In this document: piece after piece, positions 36,536 through 46,069 of the stretch | Numbering within the stretch: the stretch's first letter is position 1 | How the letters are laid out: each line of letters opens with the position of its first letter | Translations under genes and position numbers: made by a program | The notes under the pieces: generated by a model | Databases searched by the model: none | The model's input: the letters and a program-made list of their open reading frames with translations, nothing else | What the model was told of the DNA's origin: nothing | Assembly: GCF_009674775.1 (NCBI RefSeq) | Contig: NZ_WKKE01000020.1 | Span: forward strand, 1-64,000 | Direction: 5' to 3' | Length of the DNA stretch: 64,000 bases | Source: Flavobacterium sp. LC2016-23 | GTDB lineage: Bacteria; Bacteroidota; Bacteroidia; Flavobacteriales; Flavobacteriaceae

Positions 36536-39500
36536 ATGAGACAAAGATTCTTCATCCTATTCTTGTTTTTTGTCCTTTTTTATCATTCTTATTCACAGAA
36601 TATAAAATTCACACACTATAATGACAATAATGGATTGTCTCATAATTCTGTGCGCCATATTGTGCAGGATAAAAAAGGCTTCATGTGGTTTGGAACATTC
36701 TCAGGATTAAATCGTTTTGACGGCTATCAATTCAAAAACTACATGGGCTCCACTGCCGGAAGGAATAAATTGTACAATGATGATATAACAGCTTTGGAAC
36801 TCGATGAAGAATCAGATCATTTATGGATCGGTACCCGAAAAGGACTGACTCTTTTCAAAATGGATACCCATGTTTTTACCACTTTTTTTCATAAAAATAA
36901 TGATCCGAATAGTCTGCCTGACGATGAGGTGAGATCCGTTTATGTCGATAAATTCAAAAGAGTCTGGGTTGGTACCAAAACCAAAGGAGTGTATTTGTTC
37001 TTTTTGAAAGAAAACCGATTCGAAAAAATTAAGCTTAAAGGTTTCGATTACGTAAAAGAAATCTTTGAAGATAAAAAAGGGAATATCTGGATTGGAAGTT
37101 ATGAAAAAGCAGGTGTAGCAAAAATTACTATGGATGCAAAAGGAGCAATCGTAAGAATTAATACTTATACGCTTTCTGTTCCATATTCAAATATAAAAAA
37201 TCCATATCTTAATTTTATTTACGAAGACGCCAAATCAGATATTTTTGTCGGAACCCGGGAAGGTTTATATAAATTGGATCAGGCCAGGGATCAGTTTGTT
37301 AATTTATATATAGAAAATAAACAGGTTAGGGGGGCTTTAGGTCCGTATTTTTTATCCGTTGCCCGCGCCTCAGATGGAAAATACTGGGTCGGAACTTTAG
37401 GCGGATTACTCGTCTGCAATCAATTAGAAGACATTCAGAAAGGGAATTACAAATGGTATTATTCCATTTTATCAGATGACACCTCACTGGTAGATAATTT
37501 AATTTCAGCCCTTTATTTTGATGCTTCCGGAGTCTTATGGATTGGAACAGAAGACGGATTGGATAAGTACGATCCTTACGAAAATCAGTTTACTTTAAAC
37601 AAAGATATATCGCGTTCCATAGGGAATCAGGCGCCGCGTATACGAGGTTTTGCTAAAACGTATGACGAAAAAGTGATTGTGGCAACCTATCACAACGGGC
37701 TTTTTATTTCTACTACAAAAGGCTCAACACCATTACACAATACTGGAAAAGATATCGCCAGTATTTATTCTGATGATGGAAAAATTTTTTACTGTGGTCT
37801 TTGGGACGGTACTATTTTAGTTTACAATTACAGCACAAATTCTTCCAGGGAAATAAAGACAGGATTTGAAAAATCGCCTGTTTTTGCCTTTACAAAGATT
37901 GGAGACGATTCGATGATAGTGGGTTCTTTTGGAGAAGGTGCAGTAATTTTGAATACCAAAACGCTGCAGGTACAAACTTCGGGTAAACTTTTGCCGGACT
38001 TTCAGATTAATGCGATTGAAAAAGACGCCAAAAATAATGTTTGGTTTGCTACAGAAACCGGAGTTGTAAAATACAATATCAATTCAGGAAAAATAGAAAC
38101 CTATTCCTCCCTTTTTATCAAAGAAAAAGGAGTGCCTCATGATGAAAATGTAAGTGATGTTTTGGTCGATACAAAAGGAAAAGTATGGGCGTCAACGCGT
38201 TTTGGGCTGTGCTTATACAATCCGGAAAAGAACGAATTTGAACCCGTAAAGAATCTTAAAGAACTGTCGGGTAAATGGATTACCGATCTCTTATCAGATG
38301 CAAACGGAAATTTATGGCTGAATATCAATAACAACAATATTGCTTTCGTTAAATCTAATTTAAAAGATATTAGTATTTACCACGTAAACAGTGGTAACAG
38401 GTTGGACGTTTTCAGTTCAAGTGGCTTTTTTTACTTTAATAATTCTAATATTTTTCTGGGAGGCAAAAATGGTATTATCTCTTTTTCACCGCCCGCAATG
38501 AAAAGAAATAAATGGTCACCGCTGCCTGTTATTTCCGAATTTAAAATTCAGAACGAAGAAGTATTTCCCGAAATGGAAATCAATGGAGAAATTCCGCTCT
38601 CAAAAGATCTGAATTATGGAAAAGAGATAGAACTTACTCATAAAAACCGCAATTTTTCGATTCAGTTTTCGGCTCCTTCATTTGCAAATGAAAAGCTGAA
38701 TAAGTTTCAATATATGCTGGAAGGTTTTGATAAATACTGGATTACGGCTAACAGTACTTCCAGAATAGTACAATATACCAATCTTTATCCCGGAAATTAT
38801 GTGTTTAAAATAAAATCCAGCAACAGCGACGGATACTGGAGTAAAACGGTTTCGTATAAAATAAAAATCCTGCCGCCTTTTTGGCTGACTCCGACCTCTT
38901 TTTTACTGGTTTTAGCACTTTTATTTGGTGTTTTTTATTTCATCAGAAAAGAAATCAAAAACAGAATTCGTTTAAAACAGGAACTGCTTACAGAGAAAGT
39001 AAACCGAGAGCATGATGTTAAGCTGAATAATGAAAAATTACGTTTCTTCACCAATATTTCGCATGAATTAAGAACGCCGTTAACGCTTATTTTAGGTCCG
39101 GCCAAACAGCTGCTGGATGAAAGTAACAATGCAACCGATTATGAAAAAAGCAGATACAATCTGATTTATCAAAATGCCAGCAGGCTACTGAATCTGGTAA
39201 ATCAGGTTTTGGATTTTAGAAAAGCACAATCAGGGGAATTAAAACTTAAAGTGACTAAAACCGATATTCTGGCTTATTCGAAAAATATTTTTGACTCCTT
39301 TAAGGAAATGGCTTATGATAAAAAGATTAAGCTCAATTTTATTTCTGAAGATGATGAAATAAACGGCTGGCTGGATAATGACAAATATGATAAGATTCTA
39401 TACAATCTATTATCAAATGCCTTAAAGTTTACCAATAAAAATGGAAATGTCGATTTGTACATCCGGCTGAAAGCTACAGTGGAAGACATTTTAGTGATCG

Positions 39501-40570
39501 AAGTAACCGACGATGGAATTGGAATTCCGTTAAAAAGTCAGGATAAAATTTTTAAGCGATTTTATCAGGCCACAAACAGTAAAGCCAATAATACCGGATC
39601 GGGTATTGGTTTGTCGTTGGTAAAATCTTTAGTGGCAATTCATAAAGGAATAATTTCTGTAGAAAGTACACCGGGAAAAGGAAGTACATTTAGAGTAGAA
39701 ATTCCTATTGACCGTGATTCTTACGAGCATAAGGAAGTGTTTGAATATGCACTTAAAAATGACAATCTGAGTATGCTTATTCCGGAAAAAGCGGCTAAGA
39801 AAATCATTCAGAATACAGATCTTAAAGAAAAAATATTGGTAATTGAAGACAACAGTGAACTTAGAAAATACCTGGTGGACTATTTGTCCGATTATTATAA
39901 AGTTTACGATGCAGAAAACGGGGAAGAAGGTTTGAAAATCTGCCGGCAAATTAAACCCGTCTTATGCGTCGCTGATGTCATGATGCCCGTTATGGACGGA
40001 CTGGAATTTTGCAGGGAACTTAAAAATGATGAATTCATCAGTCATATTCCGGTTGTAATGCTCACGGCACTTGCTGAAAATAGGGATAAAGTAAAAGGAT
40101 ATGACATGGGAGCCGATGGCTACCTGGTAAAACCCTTTGAGCCGTTATTGCTTAAAACGGTTATTGAAAATATTATCAAGTCAAGATTAGAACTCAAACA
40201 AAAATTCTCCGGAGAAGTAGAAGGTAAGATTAGCATGCTAACACATTCTCCAGTTGATGAAGAGTTTATGGAAAAAGTGACTACTTTAATCAATAATAAT
40301 TTAAGTGAAGTGGATCTTTCTACAGAGTTTTTATGTGATAAATTGGGCGTGAGTTCTTCAAAATTATATCGAAAAATTAAGGAACTGACCGATTTGGCTC
40401 CAAACGAATTTATTAGAACCATTCGTTTAAAAAAGTCAGCAGAATTACTCAAAAGTAAAAAGTACAATGTTTCTGAAGTAACCAATTTAGTTGGCTTTAA
40501 TGATCCTTTATATTTCAGTCGATGTTTTAAAAAACAGTTTGGTTTCCCGCCAAGTAAGCTGATCAATTAA
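36536..40570 (+). CDS. Hybrid two-component system regulator (HTCS1)
   Basis: This 1344-residue one-protein two-component system has a signal segment, a periplasmic double beta-propeller of Reg_prop repeats (about 25-680; repeated motifs such as DKKGFMWFGTFSGLNRFDGY), a Y_Y_Y domain (about 690-775) and one membrane helix (about 787-805). The histidine kinase has His843 in FTNISHELRTPL; the HATPase has DDGIGIP and GSGIGLSLVKSL. The receiver carries Asp1147 in VADVMMPVMDG and an AraC-type DNA-binding domain follows (about 1240-1344). It should bind an oligosaccharide in the periplasm and activate transport and enzyme genes. It lies between the two copies of the 21-bp-spaced operator (24.3 and 41.8 kb), the best candidates for its targets. 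It has its own consensus promoter. Confidence 0.95.
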   Translation: MRQRFFILFLFFVLFYHSYSQNIKFTHYNDNNGLSHNSVRHIVQDKKGFMWFGTFSGLNRFDGYQFKNYMGSTAGRNKLYNDDITALELDEESDHLWIGTRKGLTLFKMDTHVFTTFFHKNNDPNSLPDDEVRSVYVDKFKRVWVGTKTKGVYLFFLKENRFEKIKLKGFDYVKEIFEDKKGNIWIGSYEKAGVAKITMDAKGAIVRINTYTLSVPYSNIKNPYLNFIYEDAKSDIFVGTREGLYKLDQARDQFVNLYIENKQVRGALGPYFLSVARASDGKYWVGTLGGLLVCNQLEDIQKGNYKWYYSILSDDTSLVDNLISALYFDASGVLWIGTEDGLDKYDPYENQFTLNKDISRSIGNQAPRIRGFAKTYDEKVIVATYHNGLFISTTKGSTPLHNTGKDIASIYSDDGKIFYCGLWDGTILVYNYSTNSSREIKTGFEKSPVFAFTKIGDDSMIVGSFGEGAVILNTKTLQVQTSGKLLPDFQINAIEKDAKNNVWFATETGVVKYNINSGKIETYSSLFIKEKGVPHDENVSDVLVDTKGKVWASTRFGLCLYNPEKNEFEPVKNLKELSGKWITDLLSDANGNLWLNINNNNIAFVKSNLKDISIYHVNSGNRLDVFSSSGFFYFNNSNIFLGGKNGIISFSPPAMKRNKWSPLPVISEFKIQNEEVFPEMEINGEIPLSKDLNYGKEIELTHKNRNFSIQFSAPSFANEKLNKFQYMLEGFDKYWITANSTSRIVQYTNLYPGNYVFKIKSSNSDGYWSKTVSYKIKILPPFWLTPTSFLLVLALLFGVFYFIRKEIKNRIRLKQELLTEKVNREHDVKLNNEKLRFFTNISHELRTPLTLILGPAKQLLDESNNATDYEKSRYNLIYQNASRLLNLVNQVLDFRKAQSGELKLKVTKTDILAYSKNIFDSFKEMAYDKKIKLNFISEDDEINGWLDNDKYDKILYNLLSNALKFTNKNGNVDLYIRLKATVEDILVIEVTDDGIGIPLKSQDKIFKRFYQATNSKANNTGSGIGLSLVKSLVAIHKGIISVESTPGKGSTFRVEIPIDRDSYEHKEVFEYALKNDNLSMLIPEKAAKKIIQNTDLKEKILVIEDNSELRKYLVDYLSDYYKVYDAENGEEGLKICRQIKPVLCVADVMMPVMDGLEFCRELKNDEFISHIPVVMLTALAENRDKVKGYDMGADGYLVKPFEPLLLKTVIENIIKSRLELKQKFSGEVEGKISMLTHSPVDEEFMEKVTTLINNNLSEVDLSTEFLCDKLGVSSSKLYRKIKELTDLAPNEFIRTIRLKKSAELLKSKKYNVSEVTNLVGFNDPLYFSRCFKKQFGFPPSKLIN

Positions 40571-40640
40571 TTTTCCTTTTCGAATATCGGAACCAGTCTT
40601 TGTCAAAGTTTTTAACCCATGACAAAGATATCCTAAACAT
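40571..40640. other. Spacer after HTCS1 with a weak hairpin
   Basis: The only structure is an 8-bp inverted repeat, TCTTTGTC (40597-40604) with GACAAAGA (40621-40628), with a 16-nt loop. It may help end the HTCS1 transcript but has no T run. Confidence 0.3.
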
Positions 40641-41743
40641 AAACATTGCCCGCTGTTTCAACTGTGGGAATGTAATGTATATCTGTAATCTAATTTCTTC
40701 TGTTATTTCTCCCGTGGTTGAAACCACGGGCTATATTTGAACTTCGATTCCTCAATCTTTCATTTCAATATTCAAAACATAACCCGCGGTTTCAACCGTG
40801 GGAATGTAATATATAACCATAATCTAATTTTCTCCTCTGATGTCCCCGTGGTTGAAACCACGGGCTATATTTGAACTTCGATTTCTTAATCTTTCATTTC
40901 AATATTCAAAACATTGCCCACGGTTTCAAACCGTGGGAATGTAATATATAACCATAATCTAATTTTCTCCTCTGATGTCCCCGTGGTTGAAACCACGGGC
41001 TATATTTGAACTTCGATTCCTTAATCTTTCATTTCAATATTCAAAACATTGCCCACGGTTTCAAACCGTAGGAACGTAATGTATATCTGTAATCTAATTT
41101 CTCCTGTTATGTCTCCCGTGGTTGAAAGCATTGTTATATTTGAACTTCGATTCCTCAATCTTTCATTTCAATATTCAAAACATTGCCCGCGGTTTCAACC
41201 GGGAACGTAATGTATATCTGTAATCTAATTTCTTCTGTTATTTCTCCCCGTGGTTGAAACCATAGGAACGTAATGTATATCTGTTACCTAATTTCTTCTG
41301 TTATGTCTCCCGTGGTTGAAACCACGGGCTATATTTGAACTTCGATTCCTCAATCTTTAATTTCAATATTCAAAACATTGCCCGCGGTTTCTACCGTGGG
41401 AACGTAATGTATATCTGTAATCTAATTTCTCCTGTTATGTCTCCCGTGGTTGAAACCATGGTTATATTTGAACTTCGATTCCCCAATTTTTCATTTAAAT
41501 ATTCAAAACATTGCCCGCTGTTTCAATCGTGGGAACGTAATGTATATCCATAATCTAATTTCTTCTGTTATTTCTCACGTGGTTGAAACCACGGGCTATA
41601 TTTGAACTTCGATTCCCCAATCTTTCATTTCAATATTCAAAACATTGCCCGCGGTTTCAACCTTGGGAACGTAATGTATATCCATAATCTAATTTCTCCT
41701 CTGATGTGTTCCCGTGGTTGAAACCACGGGAACACATCAAAAT
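40641..41743. repeat. Tandem array of a 134-bp unit holding two opposed palindromes
   Basis: The array is about 1.1 kb with roughly eight units. Each unit has palindrome P (CCCGCGGTTTCAACCGTGGG type; starts 40649, 40783, 40917, 41052, 41186, 41381, 41514, 41648) and palindrome Q in the other orientation (CCCGTGGTTGAAACCACGGG type; starts 40711, 40845, 40980, 41115, 41247, 41309, 41443, 41576, 41711). Steps are 132-135 bp except 41247 to 41309 (62 bp), where Q is fused to the right half of P, a deletion between the two palindromes. Linkers are conserved (TATATTTGAACTTCGATTCC, and GTAATGTATATCTGTAATC). Copies differ by point changes, some with compensating stem changes. This resembles a REP/BIME element and not CRISPR. 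No ORF here is real. Confidence 0.9.
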
Positions 41744-41783
41744 AACCACCTAAACAATTGTAAAAATCCTGTAAAAAATAAGA

Positions 41784-41813
41784 ATTATCCATGTTTTTGA
41801 TGTATTAATCCAT
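41784..41813 (+). promoter_or_regulatory. Operator with two CCAT half-sites, upstream of inositol oxygenase
   Basis: ATTATCCATGTTT starts at 41784 and the second CCATTT at 41810, with cores 21 bp apart. The first 13 bases and the second core match the site at 24280 almost base for base, while the bases between differ. The second half-site lies directly upstream of, and nearly touches, the -33 TTG at 41815, the position expected for an activator that contacts RNA polymerase. Confidence 0.62.
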
Positions 41814-41814
41814 T

Positions 41815-41842
41815 TTGAACGGTACAGGTAATTCTATTTTTG
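41815..41842 (+). promoter_or_regulatory. Promoter of the inositol oxygenase operon
   Basis: TTG at 41815-41817, a 17-nt spacer and TATTTTTG at 41835-41842 match the Bacteroidota consensus. The -7 box starts 25 bp after the second CCAT core, exactly as at the SusC promoter (24331). Transcription would begin near 41849, so a TTG at 41840 cannot be the start codon and ATG 41870 is used. Confidence 0.7.
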
Positions 41843-41869
41843 TCTTATAACTTTAAACTTTTCAGCATT

Positions 41870-42748
41870 ATGAAAAAGCATATAGACACAGACAATCCAT
41901 TGAATAATTTAGATGAATGGGAAGATGATTTGTTATTGCGATATCCTGATCCTTCAGAAAGTATACCGGAGAAGCAAAAAGAAGAATTCAGAAATTATGT
42001 TGATTCGGAAAGACTGGAAACGGTTAAGGAGTTTTACAGAATAAACCATACCTATCAGACTTATGATTTTGTATGCAGCAAAGAGCAGGAGTTTTTACAA
42101 TTCAATAAAAAAGAAATGTCAATCTGGGAAGCGGTTGATTTTTTAAACACACTCGTAGACGACAGTGACCCGGATATAGATTTAGATCAGACACAACACC
42201 TCTTACAGACTTCAGAAGCGATTCGGGCAGACGGTCATCCGGATTGGTTTGTACTGACGGGTTTCATTCACGATCTGGGTAAAATTTTATGTTTGTTTGG
42301 AGAGCCTCAGTGGGCAGTTGTCGGCGATACATTTCCGGTGGGCTGTGCATATTCAGATAAAATTGTTTATTCGGAGTTTTTTAAAGAAAACCCCGATTAT
42401 ACAGATAAAAGATTCAATACCAAATTTGGGGTTTACACCCAAAACTGCGGACTGGATAATGTGAAAATGAGCTGGGGACATGACGAATATTTATATCAGA
42501 TTATGAAAGATTATCTTCCGGATCCGGCTTTATACATGATTCGTTATCATTCTTTTTATTCACAGCATAAAGAAAATGCTTATGCCCATTTAATGAATGA
42601 AAAAGATATAGAAATGTTTGATTGGGTTAAAAAATTCAATCCGTACGATTTGTATACTAAAGCTCCCGTTAAGCAAGATGTAAAAGAATTGCTTCCTTAT
42701 TATAAAGAATTAGTGGCGAAATATTTACCTGAGAAATTGAAGTTCTAG
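41870..42748 (+). CDS. Myo-inositol oxygenase
   Basis: This 292-residue enzyme opens the inositol ring with O2 to give D-glucuronate, using a mixed-valent di-iron centre in the cytoplasm; no signal peptide is present. All metal ligands known from the mammalian enzyme can be placed: His110 (TQHLLQTSE), His134 and Asp135 (FIHDLGK), His204 (WGHDEYLY), His227 (RYHSFYS) and Asp260 (NPYDLYTK). The block FGEPQWAVVGDTFPVGC is almost unchanged from animals and plants. The length agrees with the family. It heads an operon-like series with GH2, a membrane protein and an SSS symporter, so inositol released from a glycoconjugate, or free inositol, may be the feed. The start was fixed by the promoter at 41815-41842. 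Confidence 0.95.
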   Translation: MKKHIDTDNPLNNLDEWEDDLLLRYPDPSESIPEKQKEEFRNYVDSERLETVKEFYRINHTYQTYDFVCSKEQEFLQFNKKEMSIWEAVDFLNTLVDDSDPDIDLDQTQHLLQTSEAIRADGHPDWFVLTGFIHDLGKILCLFGEPQWAVVGDTFPVGCAYSDKIVYSEFFKENPDYTDKRFNTKFGVYTQNCGLDNVKMSWGHDEYLYQIMKDYLPDPALYMIRYHSFYSQHKENAYAHLMNEKDIEMFDWVKKFNPYDLYTKAPVKQDVKELLPYYKELVAKYLPEKLKF

Positions 42749-42790
42749 AATATCAAAAATTTCATTTGAAAGCGATCTAAAACCAAAATA

Positions 42791-45700
42791 ATGCATAAAA
42801 TCAAAATCAATATACTTTTGTTACCCCTGCTGCTGCTTTGCGGAACTTTAGTTTTGGCTCAGGAGAAGGACCGGAACGATTGGGAAAATCCACAGGTGTT
42901 TCAAATTAACAGAGAACCGGCACGCGCTGCTTTTCTTCCTTATGCAGATGAAACTTCGGCTATAAGTGATAAATACGAAAATTCACCCTGGTATTTTTCT
43001 TTAAACGGTAAATGGAAATTTTCCTGGTCACCAACACCGGATCAGCGGCCAAAGGATTTTTATAAAACAGATTTCAATACGTTGCACTGGAACGAACTTC
43101 AGGTGCCATCCAATTGGGAACTGAATGGTTATGGTGTACCAATTTATACCAATATTACATATCCTTTCGAAAGAAATCCACCGTTTATCAATCATTGGGA
43201 TAATCCTGTCGGATCCTATAAAAAAGATTTTGTACTGCCTGAAAATTGGAAAAACCGACATGTTTTTCTTCATTTTGAAGCAGGAACATCCGCCATGTAT
43301 ATTTGGGTGAATGGTGAAAAAGTAGGATATACCGAAAACACCAAGAGCCCGGCAGAATTTGATATTTCTAAATATTTAAAACCCGGGAAAAATGATTTAG
43401 CAATAGAAGTGTACAGATGGAGTGACGGTTCGTATCTGGAAGATCAGGATTTCTGGAGACTTTCCGGAATCGACAGAAATGTTTATTTGTATAGCACAGA
43501 TAATATTCGCATTTCAGATTTTTTTGCCAGACCAGACTTAGATGCGAAGTACAAAAACGGAAGTTTGAATGTAGAAGTAAGTTTAAAAAACCTGACTGCA
43601 ACGGCTGTTAACAATCAAAACCTGACTGCAAAATTGGTAGATGCTTCAGGAAAAAATGTGTTCAGCAAAGAACTTAATGTCAATTTTGAAGCATCTAAAA
43701 TTGAAACTATTACTTTTTCTCAGAATATATCCAATCCTAAATTATGGAGTAGTGAAACGCCAAATTTATACACTTTGCTTTTGACTTTAAAAAATGCAAA
43801 AGGAGATATTGTAGAAACTGTTTCCTCTCAAATCGGATTCAGAAAAGTAGAATTAAAAGATGGGCAATTACTGGTAAACGGAGTTAGACTGATGGTTCAT
43901 GGCGTAAATATTCACGAACATAATCCGGTAACAGGACATTATCAGGATGAAGCCACGATGATGAAAGACATCAAAATGATGAAGCAGCTGAACATTAATT
44001 CAGTACGCTGCAGTCATTATCCAAACAATATTTTATGGGTAAAACTATGTAATAAATACGGTTTGTTTCTGGTAGATGAAGCCAATATCGAAAGCCATGG
44101 AATGGGAGTGGAGGGACAGCCTCTAATTTGGATGAATCCAAAAACTAATCCGGGTTATCTTCCGGAATGGAGAGAAGCACATTTAGACCGAATTTACAGC
44201 CTGGTAGAAAGAGATAAAAATATGCCATCGGTAATTATTTGGTCATTAGGCAATGAAAGTGCCAACGGGCCGGTATTTCATGAGGCTTATAAATGGATCA
44301 AAAAAAGAGACAATACAAGATTAGTTCAGTTTGAGCAGGCAAAAGAAAACGAAAACACAGATATTGTATGTCCGATGTACCCAACCATTGCTTACATGAA
44401 AGAGTATGCGGCGCGCAAAGAAGTAAGTCGTCCGTATATCATGTGTGAATATTCACATGCCATGGGAAACAGCAGCGGTAATTTTCAGGAATACTGGGAC
44501 ATTATTCGCGCAAGCAAAAATATGCAGGGTGGTTTTATCTGGGACTGGGTAGATCAGGGATTTGAAAGAACGGATGAAGCAGGCAGAAAATACTGGGCTT
44601 ATGGTGGTGATATGGGAAGCCAGAATTATCTCAATGACGAAAATTTTTGTCATAACGGACTAGTTTTTCCTGACAGAACACCACATCCCGGGGCATTTGA
44701 AGTAAAAAAAGTATATCAGGATATTTTATTTAATGCCGTGGATATCAAAAACGGAGTAATTGAAATCATAAATGATTTCGGATTTACCAACCTGAGCAAA
44801 TACAATTTTAACTATGAGGTTTTAGAGAACGGTAAAGTAATCAAAGAAGGTACCATAAATGTAGTATTAGATCCGAAAACAAAAAAACAGTTTAAGCTTG
44901 ATTTACCAAAATTAGAGTCAAAAGAAGGAACAGAATATGTATTGAATGTTTTTGCGTATACCAAAACAGGTTCTGAATTACTGCCTCAGCATTTTGAAAT
45001 TGCCAAAGAACAGTTTATTATCGAAGACTCCAATTATTTTGCGAATTCTGAAAAGGAAAGTTCTTCTAAAATTCAGGAAGAAAAAGAGCAGTTTGTACTG
45101 ACTTCAGACAATGTTGTGGTCAAAATCAGTAAAAAAACAGGATTAATTTCTTTCTATAGTTTAAAAGGTGAGGAGTATTTTAAACAATATCCTGAACCCA
45201 ATTTCTGGAGAGCACCAACCGATAATGATATTGGAAATAAAATGCAGATTAGAACGAACGTATGGAGAACAGCGGGTAAAAATACCACTTTGGAAAATAT
45301 TCAGCTGACGGAGGAAAACGGAAAAAAATATGTGATTGCCAAATTAAAACTGAACGATGTTGCTTCTGATTATACAATCAAATATTCTTTAGGAAATGAT
45401 GGTGCTTTAGAAATACAGGCGTCTTACAAAAAAGGCAGCAATCCGTTACCGGAATTACCACGTTTCGGAATGATTTTTACATTAAAAAATACATTAGAAA
45501 ATCTGGATTATTACGGAAGAGGCCCTTTAGAAAATTATCCCGATAGAAAAACAGCTGCATTCAAAGGAATTTATAACAGTAAAGTTGCAGACCAGTATGT
45601 GCCTTACACACGTCCTCAGGAAAATGGATACAAAACAGATGTGCGCTGGTTTAAATTGTCAGGCAATACAGGAAATGGCCTGGAAATAAAAGGTCTGCAG

Positions 45701-45931
45701 CCTTTAGGCATGAGTACACTGAATAATTATCCGGCTGATTTTGACGGGGGAATTTCTAAAAAGAACATTCATTCCAGCGACATTACACCTCGAAATGAAG
45801 TTGTCGTTTGTGTTGATTTAACACAGCGCGGATTAGGAGGAGACAACAGCTGGGGATTACCACCACACGAACAATATGTATTGACGCAAAACGAATACAG
45901 CTACGGATTTGTTATAAAACCAATTTTTTAA
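42791..45931 (+). CDS. GH2 beta-galactosidase, secreted, LacZ-like
   Basis: This 1046-residue protein has a signal peptide (ending LVLAQ) and the five-domain LacZ layout: a jelly roll (about 50-220), an Ig-like domain, a TIM barrel (about 345-640), a second Ig-like domain, and a C-terminal beta-sandwich (about 770-1046). The acid/base is Glu489 in WSLGNESANG and the nucleophile is Glu553 in MCEYSHAMGNSSG. The block RCSHYPN precedes the acid/base. These features favour beta-galactosidase over other GH2 activities. In context it would remove beta-galactose from pectic galactan, arabinogalactan or a glycolipid head group. It starts 42 bp after the inositol oxygenase stop. Confidence 0.93.
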   Translation: MHKIKINILLLPLLLLCGTLVLAQEKDRNDWENPQVFQINREPARAAFLPYADETSAISDKYENSPWYFSLNGKWKFSWSPTPDQRPKDFYKTDFNTLHWNELQVPSNWELNGYGVPIYTNITYPFERNPPFINHWDNPVGSYKKDFVLPENWKNRHVFLHFEAGTSAMYIWVNGEKVGYTENTKSPAEFDISKYLKPGKNDLAIEVYRWSDGSYLEDQDFWRLSGIDRNVYLYSTDNIRISDFFARPDLDAKYKNGSLNVEVSLKNLTATAVNNQNLTAKLVDASGKNVFSKELNVNFEASKIETITFSQNISNPKLWSSETPNLYTLLLTLKNAKGDIVETVSSQIGFRKVELKDGQLLVNGVRLMVHGVNIHEHNPVTGHYQDEATMMKDIKMMKQLNINSVRCSHYPNNILWVKLCNKYGLFLVDEANIESHGMGVEGQPLIWMNPKTNPGYLPEWREAHLDRIYSLVERDKNMPSVIIWSLGNESANGPVFHEAYKWIKKRDNTRLVQFEQAKENENTDIVCPMYPTIAYMKEYAARKEVSRPYIMCEYSHAMGNSSGNFQEYWDIIRASKNMQGGFIWDWVDQGFERTDEAGRKYWAYGGDMGSQNYLNDENFCHNGLVFPDRTPHPGAFEVKKVYQDILFNAVDIKNGVIEIINDFGFTNLSKYNFNYEVLENGKVIKEGTINVVLDPKTKKQFKLDLPKLESKEGTEYVLNVFAYTKTGSELLPQHFEIAKEQFIIEDSNYFANSEKESSSKIQEEKEQFVLTSDNVVVKISKKTGLISFYSLKGEEYFKQYPEPNFWRAPTDNDIGNKMQIRTNVWRTAGKNTTLENIQLTEENGKKYVIAKLKLNDVASDYTIKYSLGNDGALEIQASYKKGSNPLPELPRFGMIFTLKNTLENLDYYGRGPLENYPDRKTAAFKGIYNSKVADQYVPYTRPQENGYKTDVRWFKLSGNTGNGLEIKGLQPLGMSTLNNYPADFDGGISKKNIHSSDITPRNEVVVCVDLTQRGLGGDNSWGLPPHEQYVLTQNEYSYGFVIKPIF

Positions 45932-45933
45932 AG

Positions 45934-46022
45934 TTTTCAGTCGCAGTCTCAGTTTACAGTCTCAGTTTGCACTGACGACTGCGACTGAAGACCGGGACTG
46001 ACGACTGCGACTGAAAACCGAG
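45934..46022. repeat. Inverted repeat plus duplicated 26-bp direct repeat
   Basis: A 14-bp arm at 45934-45947 (TTTTCAGTCGCAGT) pairs perfectly with 46004-46017. A partial copy pairs at 45978-45989. The right side is a 26-bp direct repeat (45971-45996 and 45997-46022) differing at two positions. It lies between GH2 and the NagX-like gene and can form alternative hairpins in the message. Confidence 0.7.
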
Positions 46023-46069
46023 ACTGAATACTAAAAAAAACGATCAACTGACCACTGAATATTAAAAAA

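Noticed and set aside
40120..40566. Minus-strand ORF of 148 codons
   Set aside because: It is a shadow of the AraC-type domain of HTCS1, without start signals or family resemblance.
41335..41553. Small ORF of 72 codons in the palindrome array
   Set aside because: It is repeat DNA read as protein, with no start signal, and its two halves are the same repeat translated twice.
40641..41743. CRISPR array
   Set aside because: The regular repeats suggested one, but the linkers are conserved instead of unique, palindromes alternate in orientation, the period is about 134 bp and no cas gene is near.
41840..41869. Longer inositol oxygenase starting at TTG 41840
   Set aside because: This TTG is part of the -7 promoter element; ATG 41870 is downstream of the predicted transcript start.
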